41,100 bases of DNA from Comamonas odontotermitis (GTDB lineage Bacteria > Pseudomonadota > Gammaproteobacteria > Burkholderiales > Burkholderiaceae_C). The position numbers and the translations under genes are program-made. Below are positions 32,952-41,100 of the stretch, in pieces (within the stretch, counting starts at the first letter, position 1; each line of letters starts with the position of its first letter). The stretch covers positions 1-41,100 of the forward strand of contig NZ_JACHKZ010000030.1 of NCBI RefSeq assembly GCF_014207855.1, written 5' to 3'. The notes under the pieces are model-generated. The model had not been told where the DNA came from. It saw only the letters and a program-made list of their open reading frames with translations, and ran no database searches.

Positions 32952-33968
32952 CTAAACGCTGGCGAGCTCGGCATCTTCCACCGGGCGACCGGGCTTGGTG
33001 CGGGCCAGCTGCATCACCTCGCGGGGGGGCAGCGTTTTGAGGCGATGGTCGCTCCAGACCTGGCGCCAGCGGCGCGCGCCGGGCATGCCCTGGCGCAGGC
33101 CCAGCATGTGGCGCGCGATGCTGTACCAGTGCGTGCCGTGGGCAGCAGCTTCGCGCTCCATGTAGCGCACCATCTCTTCTTCCACCGATTCGCGTGTGGC
33201 ATCGCTGGCTACGTCCCCGTAGTACAGCGCGTCCCAGCGGGCGAGCCACCAGGGGTTGTGGTAGGCCTCGCGGCCCACCATCACGCCGTCCACCTGCGCA
33301 AGTTGCGCGGCAGCGGTTTCGTCATCGGCAATGCCGCCGTTGATGGCTATGGTGAGCTCGGGGAAGTCGCGCTTGAGCTGCGCCACCACGTCATAGCGCA
33401 GCGGAGGAATCTCTCGGTTTTCCTTGGGCGACAGCCCCTTGAGCCAGGCATTGCGCGCATGGACGATGAACACCTCGCAGCCAGCGTCAGCCACGGTGCC
33501 AATAAAGTCGCGCACGAAATCGTAGCTTTCCACCTTGTCGATACCAATGCGGTGCTTGACGGTGACCGGTATATCCACCACATCACGCATCGCCTTCACG
33601 CAGTCGGCCACCAGGTCCTTCTCGTTCATCAGGCAGGCGCCAAACGCGCCGCGCTGCACCCGCTCGCTGGGGCAGCCGCAGTTGAGGTTGACCTCGTCAT
33701 AGCTCCATTCCTGCGCCAGCTTGGCGCACTGCGCCAAATCGGCAGGTTCACTCCCCCCCAGTTGCAAGGCGACAGGGTGCTCCTCATCGTTGAAACGCAG
33801 ATGCCGTGCCACATCGCCATGGATCAGGGCGCCGGTCGTCACCATCTCGGTATAGAGCAAGGTGTGGCGTGTGAGCAGGCGGTGCAGGTAGCGGCAATGG
33901 CGGTCGGTCCAATCCATCATCGGCGCCACGCTCATGCGCCAGGGGCTGTGTTTTTGGGATTCGGTCAT
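32952..33968 (-). CDS. dusA: tRNA-dihydrouridine(20/20a) synthase DusA
   Basis: FMN enzyme that reduces U20 and U20a in the tRNA D-loop. The start MTESQKHSPWRMSVAPMMDW at 33968 gives 338 residues. An upstream frame to 34046 adds Arg/Pro-rich residues without family likeness. Key blocks are VAPMMDWTDRHCR, the catalytic cysteine region NLNCGCPSERVQRGAFGACL, and HARNAWLKGLSPKENREIPP, which is diagnostic of DusA. TIAINGGIADD and GVMVGREAYHNPW bind FMN phosphate. It is probably a single gene, with no neighbours in the same direction. Confidence 0.96.
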   Translation of the reverse strand: MTESQKHSPWRMSVAPMMDWTDRHCRYLHRLLTRHTLLYTEMVTTGALIHGDVARHLRFNDEEHPVALQLGGSEPADLAQCAKLAQEWSYDEVNLNCGCPSERVQRGAFGACLMNEKDLVADCVKAMRDVVDIPVTVKHRIGIDKVESYDFVRDFIGTVADAGCEVFIVHARNAWLKGLSPKENREIPPLRYDVVAQLKRDFPELTIAINGGIADDETAAAQLAQVDGVMVGREAYHNPWWLARWDALYYGDVASDATRESVEEEMVRYMEREAAAHGTHWYSIARHMLGLRQGMPGARRWRQVWSDHRLKTLPPREVMQLARTKPGRPVEDAELASV

Positions 33969-34179
33969 GGTATCTGGCAGCCTGGGGGCAGATCTTCTAC
34001 CCGGGCGCAAAGCCGTTGCATGCCTGAAAGCCGGTCTCGGCCGCATGCATCGGCGAATGATTGGTAATGCGCCATTTTAATTTAGACGGACTCCGAAGCC
34101 ACAACAACACCGTAATGACCGCTTACACGGCACCAACTGCCTCGGCATACACTGTGGTAACGGCTACAGGAGGAAGACC

Positions 34180-34767
34180 GTGGACACCTCACGCATGATG
34201 GTCATGTGCCAACCGTCTGACCCGGTGCTCCGCCGTATGAGCAGCGCCGTCGACCAGCGCGGTTTGCGCGAGTTTCTGGGAGCGCGCATGTTCCCCGAAC
34301 GCAACTGGCACCAGACGCTATGTGGCCCCTACGAGGCCTGCCATGCCACAGAGCGGACACTGGCGCGTGCATGCGATACCGCTCTGGCCGCGCCGATGCG
34401 GGCTTTCCGGTTGAGGCTGAACCGCATTCGCAGCGACCGTTGGCCTGATGAAGAGCGGATCCACTGGTCATTCCTGTCCCAGGGCCGGCCCAGCGACTTT
34501 GATGCCCTGCTCCAGTTCTTGCGGACCGAGGTGCAACCAGACCTGCCCCCCGATACAGGGCATACGCCCCATGTCACCATCAGCTACCGGGCGCCTGCCC
34601 CGTTGGATACGCTACGCATTCAGCCCATTGACTGGCTGATCCAGCAGATTTCGCTGGTGGTACGGCAAGGCACAGGCAATGGCTGGCGCTACGAGGTGCT
34701 GCAAAGTTGGGAGCTGCCCATCATGCCTGCCAATGACCACCAGTTAGAGTTATTCGCACCGCAGTGA
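34180..34767 (+). CDS. 2H phosphoesterase (LigT/2'-5' RNA ligase-like)
   Basis: The 195-residue protein has the paired H-x-T/S motifs of the 2H superfamily. The first is H44-Q-T46 in RNWHQTLCGP and the second is H131-V-T133 in TPHVTISYRA. These form the active site for 2',3'-cyclic or 2',5' phosphodiester chemistry. The start is GTG with a near-perfect AGGAGG 6 bases upstream (ACAGGAGGAAGACC), so it is well supported. The biological substrate is not known from sequence. A CPD/ThpR-like role in RNA or tRNA metabolism is possible. It is divergent from dusA, with a 211-bp gap. Confidence 0.8.
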   Translation: MDTSRMMVMCQPSDPVLRRMSSAVDQRGLREFLGARMFPERNWHQTLCGPYEACHATERTLARACDTALAAPMRAFRLRLNRIRSDRWPDEERIHWSFLSQGRPSDFDALLQFLRTEVQPDLPPDTGHTPHVTISYRAPAPLDTLRIQPIDWLIQQISLVVRQGTGNGWRYEVLQSWELPIMPANDHQLELFAPQ

Positions 34768-34841
34768 TCTGGCCCAGCCCATGAAAAAGCCGCCGCAGTG
34801 CCTGGCACTACAGCGGCTTTGGGCGTAATGCCTTTTCGAGA

Positions 34842-35552
34842 TCAACCGCCCAGGTAGGCCTTGCGTATATCCTGGTTGCGCAGCAGATTGACGCCGCTGT
34901 CTTCCAGCGTGACCCTGCCGGTCTCCAGCACATAGCCCCGGTCGGCAATCTGCAGTGCCTGGTTGGCGTTCTGCTCCACCAGGAACACCGTCACCCCCTG
35001 CTCGCGCACGGCCTTGATGATCTCGAAAATCTGCGCAATGATGAGCGGCGCCAACCCGAGCGTGGGCTCGTCCAGCAACAGCAGGCGCGGCTTGCTCATC
35101 AGCGCCCGGCCAATGGCTAGCATCTGCTGCTCTCCGCCCGACATGGTGCCGGCGCGCTGCTCGGCCCGCTCCTTGAGGCGTGGAAACAGGCCATAGACGT
35201 AGTCGATGCCCTGGGCGATCTCATCCTTGCTCAGGAAAAACGCACCCATCTGCAGATTCTCGACCACCGTCAGATCCTTGAAGACCCGGCGGCCTTCCGG
35301 CGAAACAGCAATGCCCTTGCGCATGATCAGGTGCGAGGGCTGACCCACCAGCTCTTCGCCCTCAAACTTGATAGAGCCGCTCGTCGCGCGAGGATTGCCG
35401 CACACGGTCATCAGCAAGGTGGTTTTGCCCGCGCCGTTGCTGCCGATCAGCGAAACGATCTCACCCTGGTTGACATGCAGGCTCACATCGTTGACTGCAC
35501 AGATCGCACCGTAATGCGTGCTGATACTCTTGATTTCCAACATCGGCTGCAT
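34842..35552 (-). CDS. livF: Branched-chain amino-acid ABC transporter ATPase LivF
   Basis: One of two ATPases of the high-affinity Leu/Ile/Val importer. The ATG at 35552 overlaps the livG stop (TGATG) and has GGGAG upstream. The 236-residue protein has Walker A GSNGAGKTTLL near residue 38, the signature TMSGGEQQMLAIGRAL near 135, and Walker B RLLLLDEPTLGLAPLI near 155. EQNANQALQIADRGYVLE is typical of LivF. It is the last gene of the liv operon. Confidence 0.95.
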   Translation of the reverse strand: MQPMLEIKSISTHYGAICAVNDVSLHVNQGEIVSLIGSNGAGKTTLLMTVCGNPRATSGSIKFEGEELVGQPSHLIMRKGIAVSPEGRRVFKDLTVVENLQMGAFFLSKDEIAQGIDYVYGLFPRLKERAEQRAGTMSGGEQQMLAIGRALMSKPRLLLLDEPTLGLAPLIIAQIFEIIKAVREQGVTVFLVEQNANQALQIADRGYVLETGRVTLEDSGVNLLRNQDIRKAYLGG

Positions 35553-36319
35553 CACGACTCTCCCAGATACGCCTTGATCACGCGTTCGTCATTGCGGATC
35601 GCCTCTGGCACACCCAGTGCAATCGGCTTGCCATATTCCATCACCAGGATGCGCTCGGACACCCCCATCACCAGACTCATGTCATGCTCGATCAGCAGCA
35701 CAGTCACACCGTACTCCTTGCGAAGTTGATCGATGAGGTGCTGCAGCTCCACCTTTTCCTGCGGATTGAGACCCGCGGCGGGCTCGTCCAGCATCAGGAG
35801 CTTGGGGTTGGTGATCATGCAGCGCGCAATCTCCAGCCGGCGCTGGTGGCCATAGGCAAGATTGCCCGCCTCGCGGTTGGCGAAGGCGCGCAGGCCCATC
35901 ACGTCGAGCCAATGCGCAGCATTCGCCTTGGCCTCTTCTTCTGCAGCACGGTAGGCCTTGGTCTTGAACAGCCCCGAGAGCAGATTGCGCTTGACCTGCT
36001 GGTGCTGCGCGACCAGCAGATTCTCCAGCACCGTCATGCCCTTGAACAAGCGCACGTTCTGGAAGGTACGCACCACGCCATGGTTGGCCACCGCATGGCT
36101 GGGCAAGCCCGCGATGGACTGCCCGTTGAGCGTAATACCTCCCTCGGTCGGCTTGTAAAAACCGCTGATGCAGTTGAACACCGTGGTCTTGCCTGCGCCG
36201 TTGGGGCCGATGATGGCGAAGATCTCTTGCTGCTTGACGTCCAGCGCCACATGGTCGACAGCCAACAAGCCGCCAAAGCGCATGCACAGGCCGTCCACTT
36301 TCAACATGGTTTGACTCAT
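35552..36319 (-). CDS. livG: Branched-chain amino-acid ABC transporter ATPase LivG
   Basis: Second ATPase of the Leu/Ile/Val importer. The start MSQTMLKVDGLCM at 36319 has GGGAG 8 bases upstream, better than a GTG two codons earlier. The product is 255 residues. Walker A is GPNGAGKTTVFNCISGFY near residue 38, followed by GVVRTFQNVRLFKGMTVLEN. The signature is LAYGHQRRLEIARCM (with a degenerate C-loop LAYG instead of LSGG, usual in LivG). Walker B LLMLDEPAAGLNPQE follows, then LIEHDMSLVMGVSERILVM. It lies in a tight operon, 1-base overlap with livF and 37 bp after livM. Confidence 0.95.
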   Translation of the reverse strand: MSQTMLKVDGLCMRFGGLLAVDHVALDVKQQEIFAIIGPNGAGKTTVFNCISGFYKPTEGGITLNGQSIAGLPSHAVANHGVVRTFQNVRLFKGMTVLENLLVAQHQQVKRNLLSGLFKTKAYRAAEEEAKANAAHWLDVMGLRAFANREAGNLAYGHQRRLEIARCMITNPKLLMLDEPAAGLNPQEKVELQHLIDQLRKEYGVTVLLIEHDMSLVMGVSERILVMEYGKPIALGVPEAIRNDERVIKAYLGES

Positions 36320-36356
36320 AAACACTTCTCCCTGTTTGCGTTATCCGTGTTTACGG

Positions 36357-37580
36357 TCACTTCAACTCTTCGTGGTGGCGCTTCATCGGGAACAGGCCCT
36401 GTGGACGCCACACCATCATCAGAATCATCACCAAGCCGAAGATCAGCATGCGGTACTCAGAGAACTCGCGCGCAAACTCGGGCAATACCGTGATCAGGAT
36501 CGCCGCCACGATCACGCCCAACTGCGAGCCCATGCCCCCCAGCACCACAATGGCCAGGATCAGCGCAGACTCGATGAAGCTGAACGATTCGGGGCTGACG
36601 ATGCCCTGGCGTGCGGCGAAGAATGCCCCCCCAAAGCCCGCAAACATGGCGCCCAAGGTAAAGGCCGACAGCTTGATCTTCGTGGGGTTCATGCCCAGCG
36701 ATTTGCAGGCCACCTCGTCTTCACGCAAAGCCTCCCAGGCACGGCCAATCGGCATGCGGATGAGACGATTGCTGATCCACAGGGTAACCAGGGCCAGAAT
36801 CAGCGCCAGCAGATACAGGAAGATCACCATGTGCATGGTGTTGAACTCAAAGCCCAGAAACTGCTGCAAGGTCTGCGCCCCCTCCTTGGAGGCCGTGCGC
36901 GTCAGCTCAAAACCCAGCAGCGTTGGCTTGGGAATATTGGAGATGCCATCGGGCCCGCCAGTAAAACCCACCAGGTTCACCAGCAGCAATCGGATGATCT
37001 CGCCAAAGCCCAGGGTCACGATGGCAAGGTAATCGCCACGCAGCCGCAACACGGGAAAGCCGAGCAAAAAACCGAACAGTGCAGCAGCGGCGCCCGAAAA
37101 CGGCAATGCTTCCCAGAACGACCACCCCGCCCAATGAAACAGCAAGGCATAGGTGTAGGCGCCCACGGCGTAGAAGCCGACAAAACCCAGGTCCAGCAGG
37201 CCCGCAAAGCCCACCACGATGTTCAGGCCCAAGCCCAGCATCACATAGATGAGCGCCAGGGTGGCGATATCGACGGCATTACGGCCACTGAAAAAAGGCC
37301 AGACAATGGCCGCCACAATCACCAGCCACATCAAGGTGATGCGGGTGCTGTGCTTTATGGCAGGCAAGCTTGGGGCCTTGATGTGCGCCATCTGCTTGGC
37401 CAGAAACGGCTTGATGAGCTGCAGCACCAGCACAATCACAAAGCCCCAGATCACCAGATTCCAGTGCGGTTCGATGTAATTGCGCGTGCCTTTGCGCTCA
37501 AGGTGCAGGCCGAAAATGGGCAACACCACCAGCGCCGCCAGCACGGCGGAAATCAATGCGTTTTTGATATTTGCTTTCAT
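36357..37580 (-). CDS. livM: Branched-chain amino-acid ABC transporter permease LivM
   Basis: Integral membrane subunit with about 10 helices and 407 residues. The N-terminal ~90 residues (helices at 12-25 and 40-60) precede the conserved LivM core. Characteristic blocks are [20 protein letters not shown] near 135, [36 protein letters not shown], and the EAA-type loop [20 protein letters not shown]. The end has [20 protein letters not shown] and [14 protein letters not shown]. Its ATG overlaps the livH stop by 1 base, so it is coupled. Confidence 0.94.
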   Translation of the reverse strand: MKANIKNALISAVLAALVVLPIFGLHLERKGTRNYIEPHWNLVIWGFVIVLVLQLIKPFLAKQMAHIKAPSLPAIKHSTRITLMWLVIVAAIVWPFFSGRNAVDIATLALIYVMLGLGLNIVVGFAGLLDLGFVGFYAVGAYTYALLFHWAGWSFWEALPFSGAAAALFGFLLGFPVLRLRGDYLAIVTLGFGEIIRLLLVNLVGFTGGPDGISNIPKPTLLGFELTRTASKEGAQTLQQFLGFEFNTMHMVIFLYLLALILALVTLWISNRLIRMPIGRAWEALREDEVACKSLGMNPTKIKLSAFTLGAMFAGFGGAFFAARQGIVSPESFSFIESALILAIVVLGGMGSQLGVIVAAILITVLPEFAREFSEYRMLIFGLVMILMMVWRPQGLFPMKRHHEELK

Positions 37581-38506
37581 CAGACCTTCTCCACTTCGGG
37601 CTTGCCGAGAAGACCTGTGGGACGGAACAGCAAAATCAGCACCAGAAGGCCAAAGGCCACGATGTCCTTGTATTCCGACGAAATGTAGGCAGCGGCGAAA
37701 GTCTCCGCCACACCCAGCAGCACACCGCCCAGCATGGCGCCGGGAATGCTGCCGATGCCACCCAGCACAGCAGCCGTGAAGGCCTTGATACCTGCCACAA
37801 AGCCAATGTAGGGGTTGAGCTTGCCAATGGCCAAAGCTATCAGCACACCGCCCACTGCCGCCAGCACCGCGCCCAGGATGAAGGTGAAGGACACCACCTT
37901 GTTGGTGTCGATGCCCAGCAGGTTGGCCATCTGCATGTCTTGCGCGCAGGCACGCGATGCACGGCCCATGCGCGAATGTCGGATATAGAGCGTCAGCGCA
38001 ATCATCAGCACCACGGCCACGACGATGATCAGGATGCGTGTGTATGGCACAAACACCTCGAACCCATCACCCATGTGAAAGTTCAACGCCCCGGGCAGCA
38101 GCGAAGGAACCGCCATATCGCGCGCGCCCTGCCCCAAAGCCACCCAGTTCTGCAAAAAGATCGACATGCCAATTGCCGAGATCAGCGCCACCAGACGCGG
38201 GCTGCTGCGCAGCGGCTTGTATGCCACCTGCTCGACCACATAGCCGTACACACCCGTCAATACCACCGACACCAGGAGCATGGCACCGATCACGACAAAC
38301 ACCGGAATGCCGCTTTGCGTACCAATTGCCGACAAGGTCACCAGACCTATGTAGGCACCAATCATGTAGATTTCGCCGTGGGCGAAATTGATCATTCCGA
38401 TAATTCCATACACCATCGTGTATCCAATGGCCACCAGCGCGTAGATCGCACCCAGTGACAAGCCATTGAACAACTGCTGTATGAATTGGGGCAAAAAATC
38501 ACTCAT
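37580..38506 (-). CDS. livH: Branched-chain amino-acid ABC transporter permease LivH
   Basis: Partner permease of LivM, 308 residues, about 8 helices. The start is [40 protein letters not shown] and [15 protein letters not shown] (residues 40-60) are diagnostic of LivH. A further conserved block is [24 protein letters not shown] (here [20 protein letters not shown]). [17 protein letters not shown] (cytoplasmic coupling loop) and [17 protein letters not shown] follow. It is preceded by a hairpin and the binding-protein gene livK. Confidence 0.95.
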   Translation of the reverse strand: MSDFLPQFIQQLFNGLSLGAIYALVAIGYTMVYGIIGMINFAHGEIYMIGAYIGLVTLSAIGTQSGIPVFVVIGAMLLVSVVLTGVYGYVVEQVAYKPLRSSPRLVALISAIGMSIFLQNWVALGQGARDMAVPSLLPGALNFHMGDGFEVFVPYTRILIIVVAVVLMIALTLYIRHSRMGRASRACAQDMQMANLLGIDTNKVVSFTFILGAVLAAVGGVLIALAIGKLNPYIGFVAGIKAFTAAVLGGIGSIPGAMLGGVLLGVAETFAAAYISSEYKDIVAFGLLVLILLFRPTGLLGKPEVEKV

Positions 38507-38553
38507 ACCTTACCGCCTCAATTCCCTGGCCGCTGTGACGGCCAAAACAAGAA

Positions 38554-38582
38554 GGCATGGTTCTATGTTTTAGAACCATGCC
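38554..38582 (-). terminator. Hairpin between livK and livH
   Basis: GGCATGGTTCTA (38554-38565) pairs with TAGAACCATGCC (38571-38582), a 12-bp perfect stem with a 5-base loop. On the minus strand the stem is followed by TTCTTGTTTT, a broken T run, so it may be a weak terminator or an mRNA-end stabiliser. It would favour livK mRNA over the downstream genes. Confidence 0.6.
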
Positions 38583-38602
38583 CTTCATCTCACCAACCCG
38601 AA

Positions 38603-39727
38603 TTACTTCGTAGCAGGGGTCTTGCTGCCATCCTTGTGCCAGTTGAACACCTGGAAGTCATACGCCTTCAGGTCGCCCTTGGCATCCCATGCCAGGTTGC
38701 CCAGCGGGGTTTCAAAGGTTGCGGTGTGCAAGTGCTTGGCCACCTTGCCAGCGTCATTACCCACAGCCTTGATCGAATCAGCGATCACCTTGACTGCAGT
38801 GTAAGAACCCATCTGGAACGAGCCCGAAGGATCACGCTTCTTGTCCTTGAATGCCTTGACCAGCGCGGCATTCTTTGGGTTGGAAGCAAAGTCTGCAGGC
38901 AGCGTCACCAACATGCCTTCGACGGCAGGGCCTGCAATGGCGTTGATCTCAGGGTTGCCCACACCTTCAGGGCCCATGATGCGAACCTTCAGGCCTTGCT
39001 CGGCGGCCTGGCGCAGCAACAAGCCCATTTCTGGGTGGTAGCCACCGTAGTAGACGAAATCCACACCAGCGCTCTTGAGCTTGGTGATGACGGCAGAGTA
39101 GTCGCTGTCACCGGCGTTGATGCCTTCAAACAGGGCCACATTCACGCCATCAGCCTTGAGCGTATCGCGCACAGCGGTTGCAATGCCCTGGCCGTACGAC
39201 TGCTTATCGTGCAGCACAGCGACCTTCTTGGGTTTGATGGTTTGCGCGATGAACTTGGCAGCGAAAGGACCTTGCTGGTCATCGCGGCCAATGGTGCGGA
39301 AGACCGATGTAAAGTTCTTGCCCTCGGTCAGTGCCGGCGACGTAGCCGATGGCGTTACCACCACCACGCCTTCGTTGTTGTAGATCGGCGCAGCTGCAAT
39401 GGCTGCACCCGAGCACACCGGGCCTACGACATAGTGGATCTTGGCATTGACTACGCGGTTGGCAGCAACCGGGCCTTGCTTGGGTTCGCAAGCATCATCC
39501 ACCACCACGGCTTCCAGCTTGTTGCCGTTGACGCCGCCAGCAGCATTGATCTGCTCAAGGGCGGTGTCTACCCCTTCCTTGACCATGTCTCCGTACTGGG
39601 TCAGAGGACCGGTAGCAGGAATCACCACACCAATCTTGATGTTCTCTGCCTGGGCAGCGCCGGCCAACAGGGAGCCCGCCAGACCAAACGCAACCGCCAA
39701 GGTGTTCAGGCGAAACGGTACCTTCAT
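38603..39727 (-). CDS. livK: Periplasmic branched-chain amino-acid-binding protein LivK
   Basis: Receptor of the liv importer, 374 residues. A signal peptide (MKVPFRLNTLAVAFGLAGSL, cleavage after AQA near 27) precedes ENIKIGVVIPATGPLTQYGD, the canonical Leu/Ile/Val-binding start. INAAGGVNGNKLEAVVVDDA is hinge-region sequence. GPVCSGAAIAAAPIYNNEGV, ATSPALTEGKNF and the FRTIGRDDQQGPFAAKFI block are typical. Ligand contacts cannot be assigned precisely. The start has AAGGA 8 bases upstream. It is the first gene of livKHMGF. Confidence 0.95.
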   Translation of the reverse strand: MKVPFRLNTLAVAFGLAGSLLAGAAQAENIKIGVVIPATGPLTQYGDMVKEGVDTALEQINAAGGVNGNKLEAVVVDDACEPKQGPVAANRVVNAKIHYVVGPVCSGAAIAAAPIYNNEGVVVVTPSATSPALTEGKNFTSVFRTIGRDDQQGPFAAKFIAQTIKPKKVAVLHDKQSYGQGIATAVRDTLKADGVNVALFEGINAGDSDYSAVITKLKSAGVDFVYYGGYHPEMGLLLRQAAEQGLKVRIMGPEGVGNPEINAIAGPAVEGMLVTLPADFASNPKNAALVKAFKDKKRDPSGSFQMGSYTAVKVIADSIKAVGNDAGKVAKHLHTATFETPLGNLAWDAKGDLKAYDFQVFNWHKDGSKTPATK

Positions 39728-40325
39728 ATCTCAGATCCTTTGTAGTCAAAATATTGGTCACCCCTACATTGTTTCGACAACAACGATCATGGGCGATCCG
39801 GGGAGCATATCGTTACAGCCAAATCATGCAACAGGGATGCCAAGGATTGGCAAAACTGTCACTTTCGTGCTAGCGTAATCAAGATATTCGTTCAGAAGAT
39901 TTTCACACATCAAGCCCCATTACCTGCAAAGAGATCGGGCACAAAGCGGGACACAAAGCAAAAACCATCGGAATTCATTCCGATGGTTTTTGTCAGGATC
40001 GATCCTGGCACCCCCAGCGTCGACGAAATGAAACGCTGCTGCAATCAGTTTCCTTGACGAAGCTCACAGCGCTTGCCCGGACAACTACAACTCTCAAAGC
40101 CGCATCTCCAGCACAGCTCTTACGCCTGCTAGTTGTTCCCGCCCCCGCCGTTATTGCCCCCCTCCGCTCCCCCCATTGCTCGTTTAACAGGAATACGGAA
40201 ACGCCCAGAATTGGGTTGGAGACAGCGAGCTACCAAAACCATAGCCTTGTGAGGCGATCGCGGTAATCGTAGCAATACCAGAGCCAAGGAGCGCCGAGTT
40301 GGTCAAAACGCCATCGGCATCATAG
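39728..40325. other. Gene-free interval between livK and truncated surface protein
   Basis: About 600 bp. It holds the livK promoter side, a direct repeat of the form GGGCACAAAGC / GGGACACAAAGC (39937-39959), a perfect 14-bp hairpin (39961-39990), and the palindrome CAGGATCGATCCTG (39994-40007). A stop-free stretch on the minus strand (40330 to 40187) is out of frame with the upstream gene. I do not call a gene in it. No tRNA is seen. Confidence 0.5.
39961..39990. terminator. Perfect bidirectional terminator-like palindrome
   Basis: AAAACCATCGGAAT (39961-39974) and ATTCCGATGGTTTT (39977-39990) pair with a two-base centre. A-run and T-run edges suit termination in both directions. On the minus strand it could end the transcript of the surface-protein gene. 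No plus-strand gene is visible upstream within the window. Confidence 0.75.
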
Positions 40326-41008
40326 TCAGGCTGGCTTGCCGAACGCGCGTGTGAAATCGATCACCACACCGGACATCGAGGGGTTAACGGAAGGAGGCGT
40401 TGCCAGTGTTGGTGCGAAGTCCACCACTGTTCCGCCGGAACCCCCATCATTCGCGGCCCACGAGAAGCTATCGAGTTGGGTGTTTGAATCACATGCCACT
40501 TCTGGATCAGCTGCAATCTGAATCGGCACGACAACAGGGCAAACAGCCTGTGTTGTACAAGATTCGCCAGGAGCGAGCTCAGCCCTCACAACGCAAGTTC
40601 CGGTCTCCGACGAATTTCCATTGCTCACAATACGTATCCGCTGACCGCTGGTATTGCTGATGGAGACAAGTGGCGAAGGAGACGCAAAAGGCACTTGAGC
40701 GTCGGCCAAAGTACCCCCATTGGCGTTGCTCAGCTCGAAAGGCGCTGCAGCTCGCACCACAGTCACCAAAGAATCGGCGCTCGTGACAAATGCCGTCATC
40801 GCTGCGGCAGCAAGCAGCGCGCAAAGCATCCTTCCCGCTCGCATCTGACCGCGATATTTGAACGCGGCGAACGCCAATACAGCCGCGAGCAAACCAATGC
40901 CTCCGAAGGTGGGCCCAGGAACAGCAGGAACAGGCGCTGACAGTGGAGCGTAGCCGGTGGCCACCCCGCATGCATTTGGCACCGACTGAGCCCATGCCAG
41001 TAGCGAAC
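40326..41008 (-). pseudogene. Putative exosortase-processed surface protein, 5' end lost to IS
   Basis: The frame ends at a TGA (40326-40328) and reads upstream into the IS at 41009. Any start inside the IS is an artefact, so the true N-terminus is missing. The visible ~227 residues have a Pro-rich motif PVPAVPGPTFGGIGLLAAVL followed by a hydrophobic stretch (AAVLAFAAFKYR) and basic residues RGQMRAGRM. A second hydrophobic stretch (LCALLAAAAMTAFVTS) comes next, then about 150 Ser/Thr/Gly-rich residues. The extracellular part has four Cys (GTCVV, ESCTTQAVC, EVACD). The P-T-x-G-x-x-G plus TM plus Arg pattern near the middle resembles proteins proposed to be cut by exosortase XrtH (midcut type). 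This assignment is inferred. No exosortase gene is in the window. Confidence 0.55.
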
Positions 41009-41100
41009 GGCTTTGTTGCACAAATCCGGGCCGCAGCGGTAGTAGGCTCGGATGATGAGTGAGACGAACTGGGGTCGGCGCAAGTACCGCACCACAAACT
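41009..41100 (+). mobile_element. IS5-family (IS903-like) element, one end only, inverted relative to 1-93
   Basis: The terminal motif GGCTTTGTTGCACAAATC starts at 41009. The 92 bp to the window end are identical to the minus strand of 2-93. Only the left end with the transposase start is present. The element has removed the beginning of the surface-protein gene. Confidence 0.8.
41052..41100 (+). CDS. IS5-family transposase, N-terminal fragment (second copy)
   Basis: The frame opens with two ATG codons (41052, 41055) and reads MMSETNWGRRKYRTTN before the window ends. It is identical to the fragment at 1-50. The catalytic part is outside the window. Confidence 0.7.
   Translation, partial: MMSETNWGRRKYRTTN

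Noticed and set aside
36336..39745. Long plus-strand frames opposite livM, livH and livK
   Set aside because: The liv genes are complete and overlapping in typical operon style; the antisense products resemble no family.
1..41100. A 41-kb composite transposon between the two IS ends
   Set aside because: The interior is housekeeping genes (upp, dusA, purD, rng, thi, liv) and the outer IS ends are not visible; a contig break at repeats is simpler.
1..41100. CRISPR arrays, tRNA or rRNA genes
   Set aside because: No regularly spaced repeats and no cloverleaf or rRNA-like stretch were found by reading; a tRNA scan and a covariance search would settle this.

Overview
The window looks like a chromosomal contig from a betaproteobacterium of the order Burkholderiales, most likely family Comamonadaceae (Comamonas or a near relative). 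This rests on the gene content (a Bug-type solute receptor, a Porin_4 porin, the yebC-purD-hemF-rsfS-rlmH-maf-rng order), the GC-rich codon use, and a roughly 50-bp dispersed palindrome carrying an AAGCGCAAGCAGCTAT-like core. The genus is inferred, not shown. Both ends of the window are the same end of one IS5-family (IS903-like) insertion sequence, in inverted orientation. The left copy cuts a secreted Rhs/YD-repeat gene and the right copy cuts a putative exosortase-processed surface protein.

Layout. 1-3509: IS end, then an Rhs gene broken by the IS and by a one-base deletion in a short G run. 3889-4992: trimeric porin with a Pho-box-like direct repeat upstream. 5166-12093 (minus strand): housekeeping block yebC-purD-hemF-rsfS-rlmH-maf-rng, without the nadD that usually sits between hemF and rsfS. 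12170-13693: a HerA/YjgR-type ATPase, divergent from yebC. 13782-15460: polar amino-acid ABC permease and binding protein with a terminator-like hairpin between them. 15658-19886: a threonine/hydroxyaspartate ammonia-lyase, an Asp/Glu/hydantoin racemase-like protein, an MFS permease and an RpiR/MurR regulator, with two GAAA/TTTC palindromes in the MFS promoter. 20096-25128: upp, a membrane-anchored aspartic protease, a Bug-type receptor, a D-2-hydroxyacid dehydrogenase and a ChaC-like cyclotransferase. 25129-25796: a gene-poor stretch, strongly AT-rich in its second half, with a 24-codon reading frame and three hairpins. 25797-30541: thiamine locus, with thiD on the minus strand and a TPP-riboswitch-controlled thiO-thiS-thiG-thiE operon on the plus strand, separated by a 303-bp foldback (MITE-like) element. 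30529-32528: an unknown protein translationally coupled to a TM2-TPR membrane protein. 32952-34767: dusA and a 2H phosphoesterase. 34842-39727: complete livK-livH-livM-livG-livF branched-chain amino-acid transporter. 40326-41008: truncated surface protein.

How the genes work together. The thi block makes the thiazole half of thiamine (ThiO, ThiS, ThiG), phosphorylates the pyrimidine half (ThiD) and joins the two (ThiE). thiC and thiF are not here. The liv block is a self-contained ABC importer. The 13.8-15.5 kb importer lacks its ATPase locally. The 15.7-19.9 kb group reads as a small amino-acid or hydantoin-type catabolic island with its own permease and regulator.

Most likely novel points: the MITE-like element next to the TPP riboswitch, the 24-codon peptide with its structured RNA, the TM2-TPR/unknown protein pair, the dispersed palindrome family, and the paired palindromes before the MFS gene.
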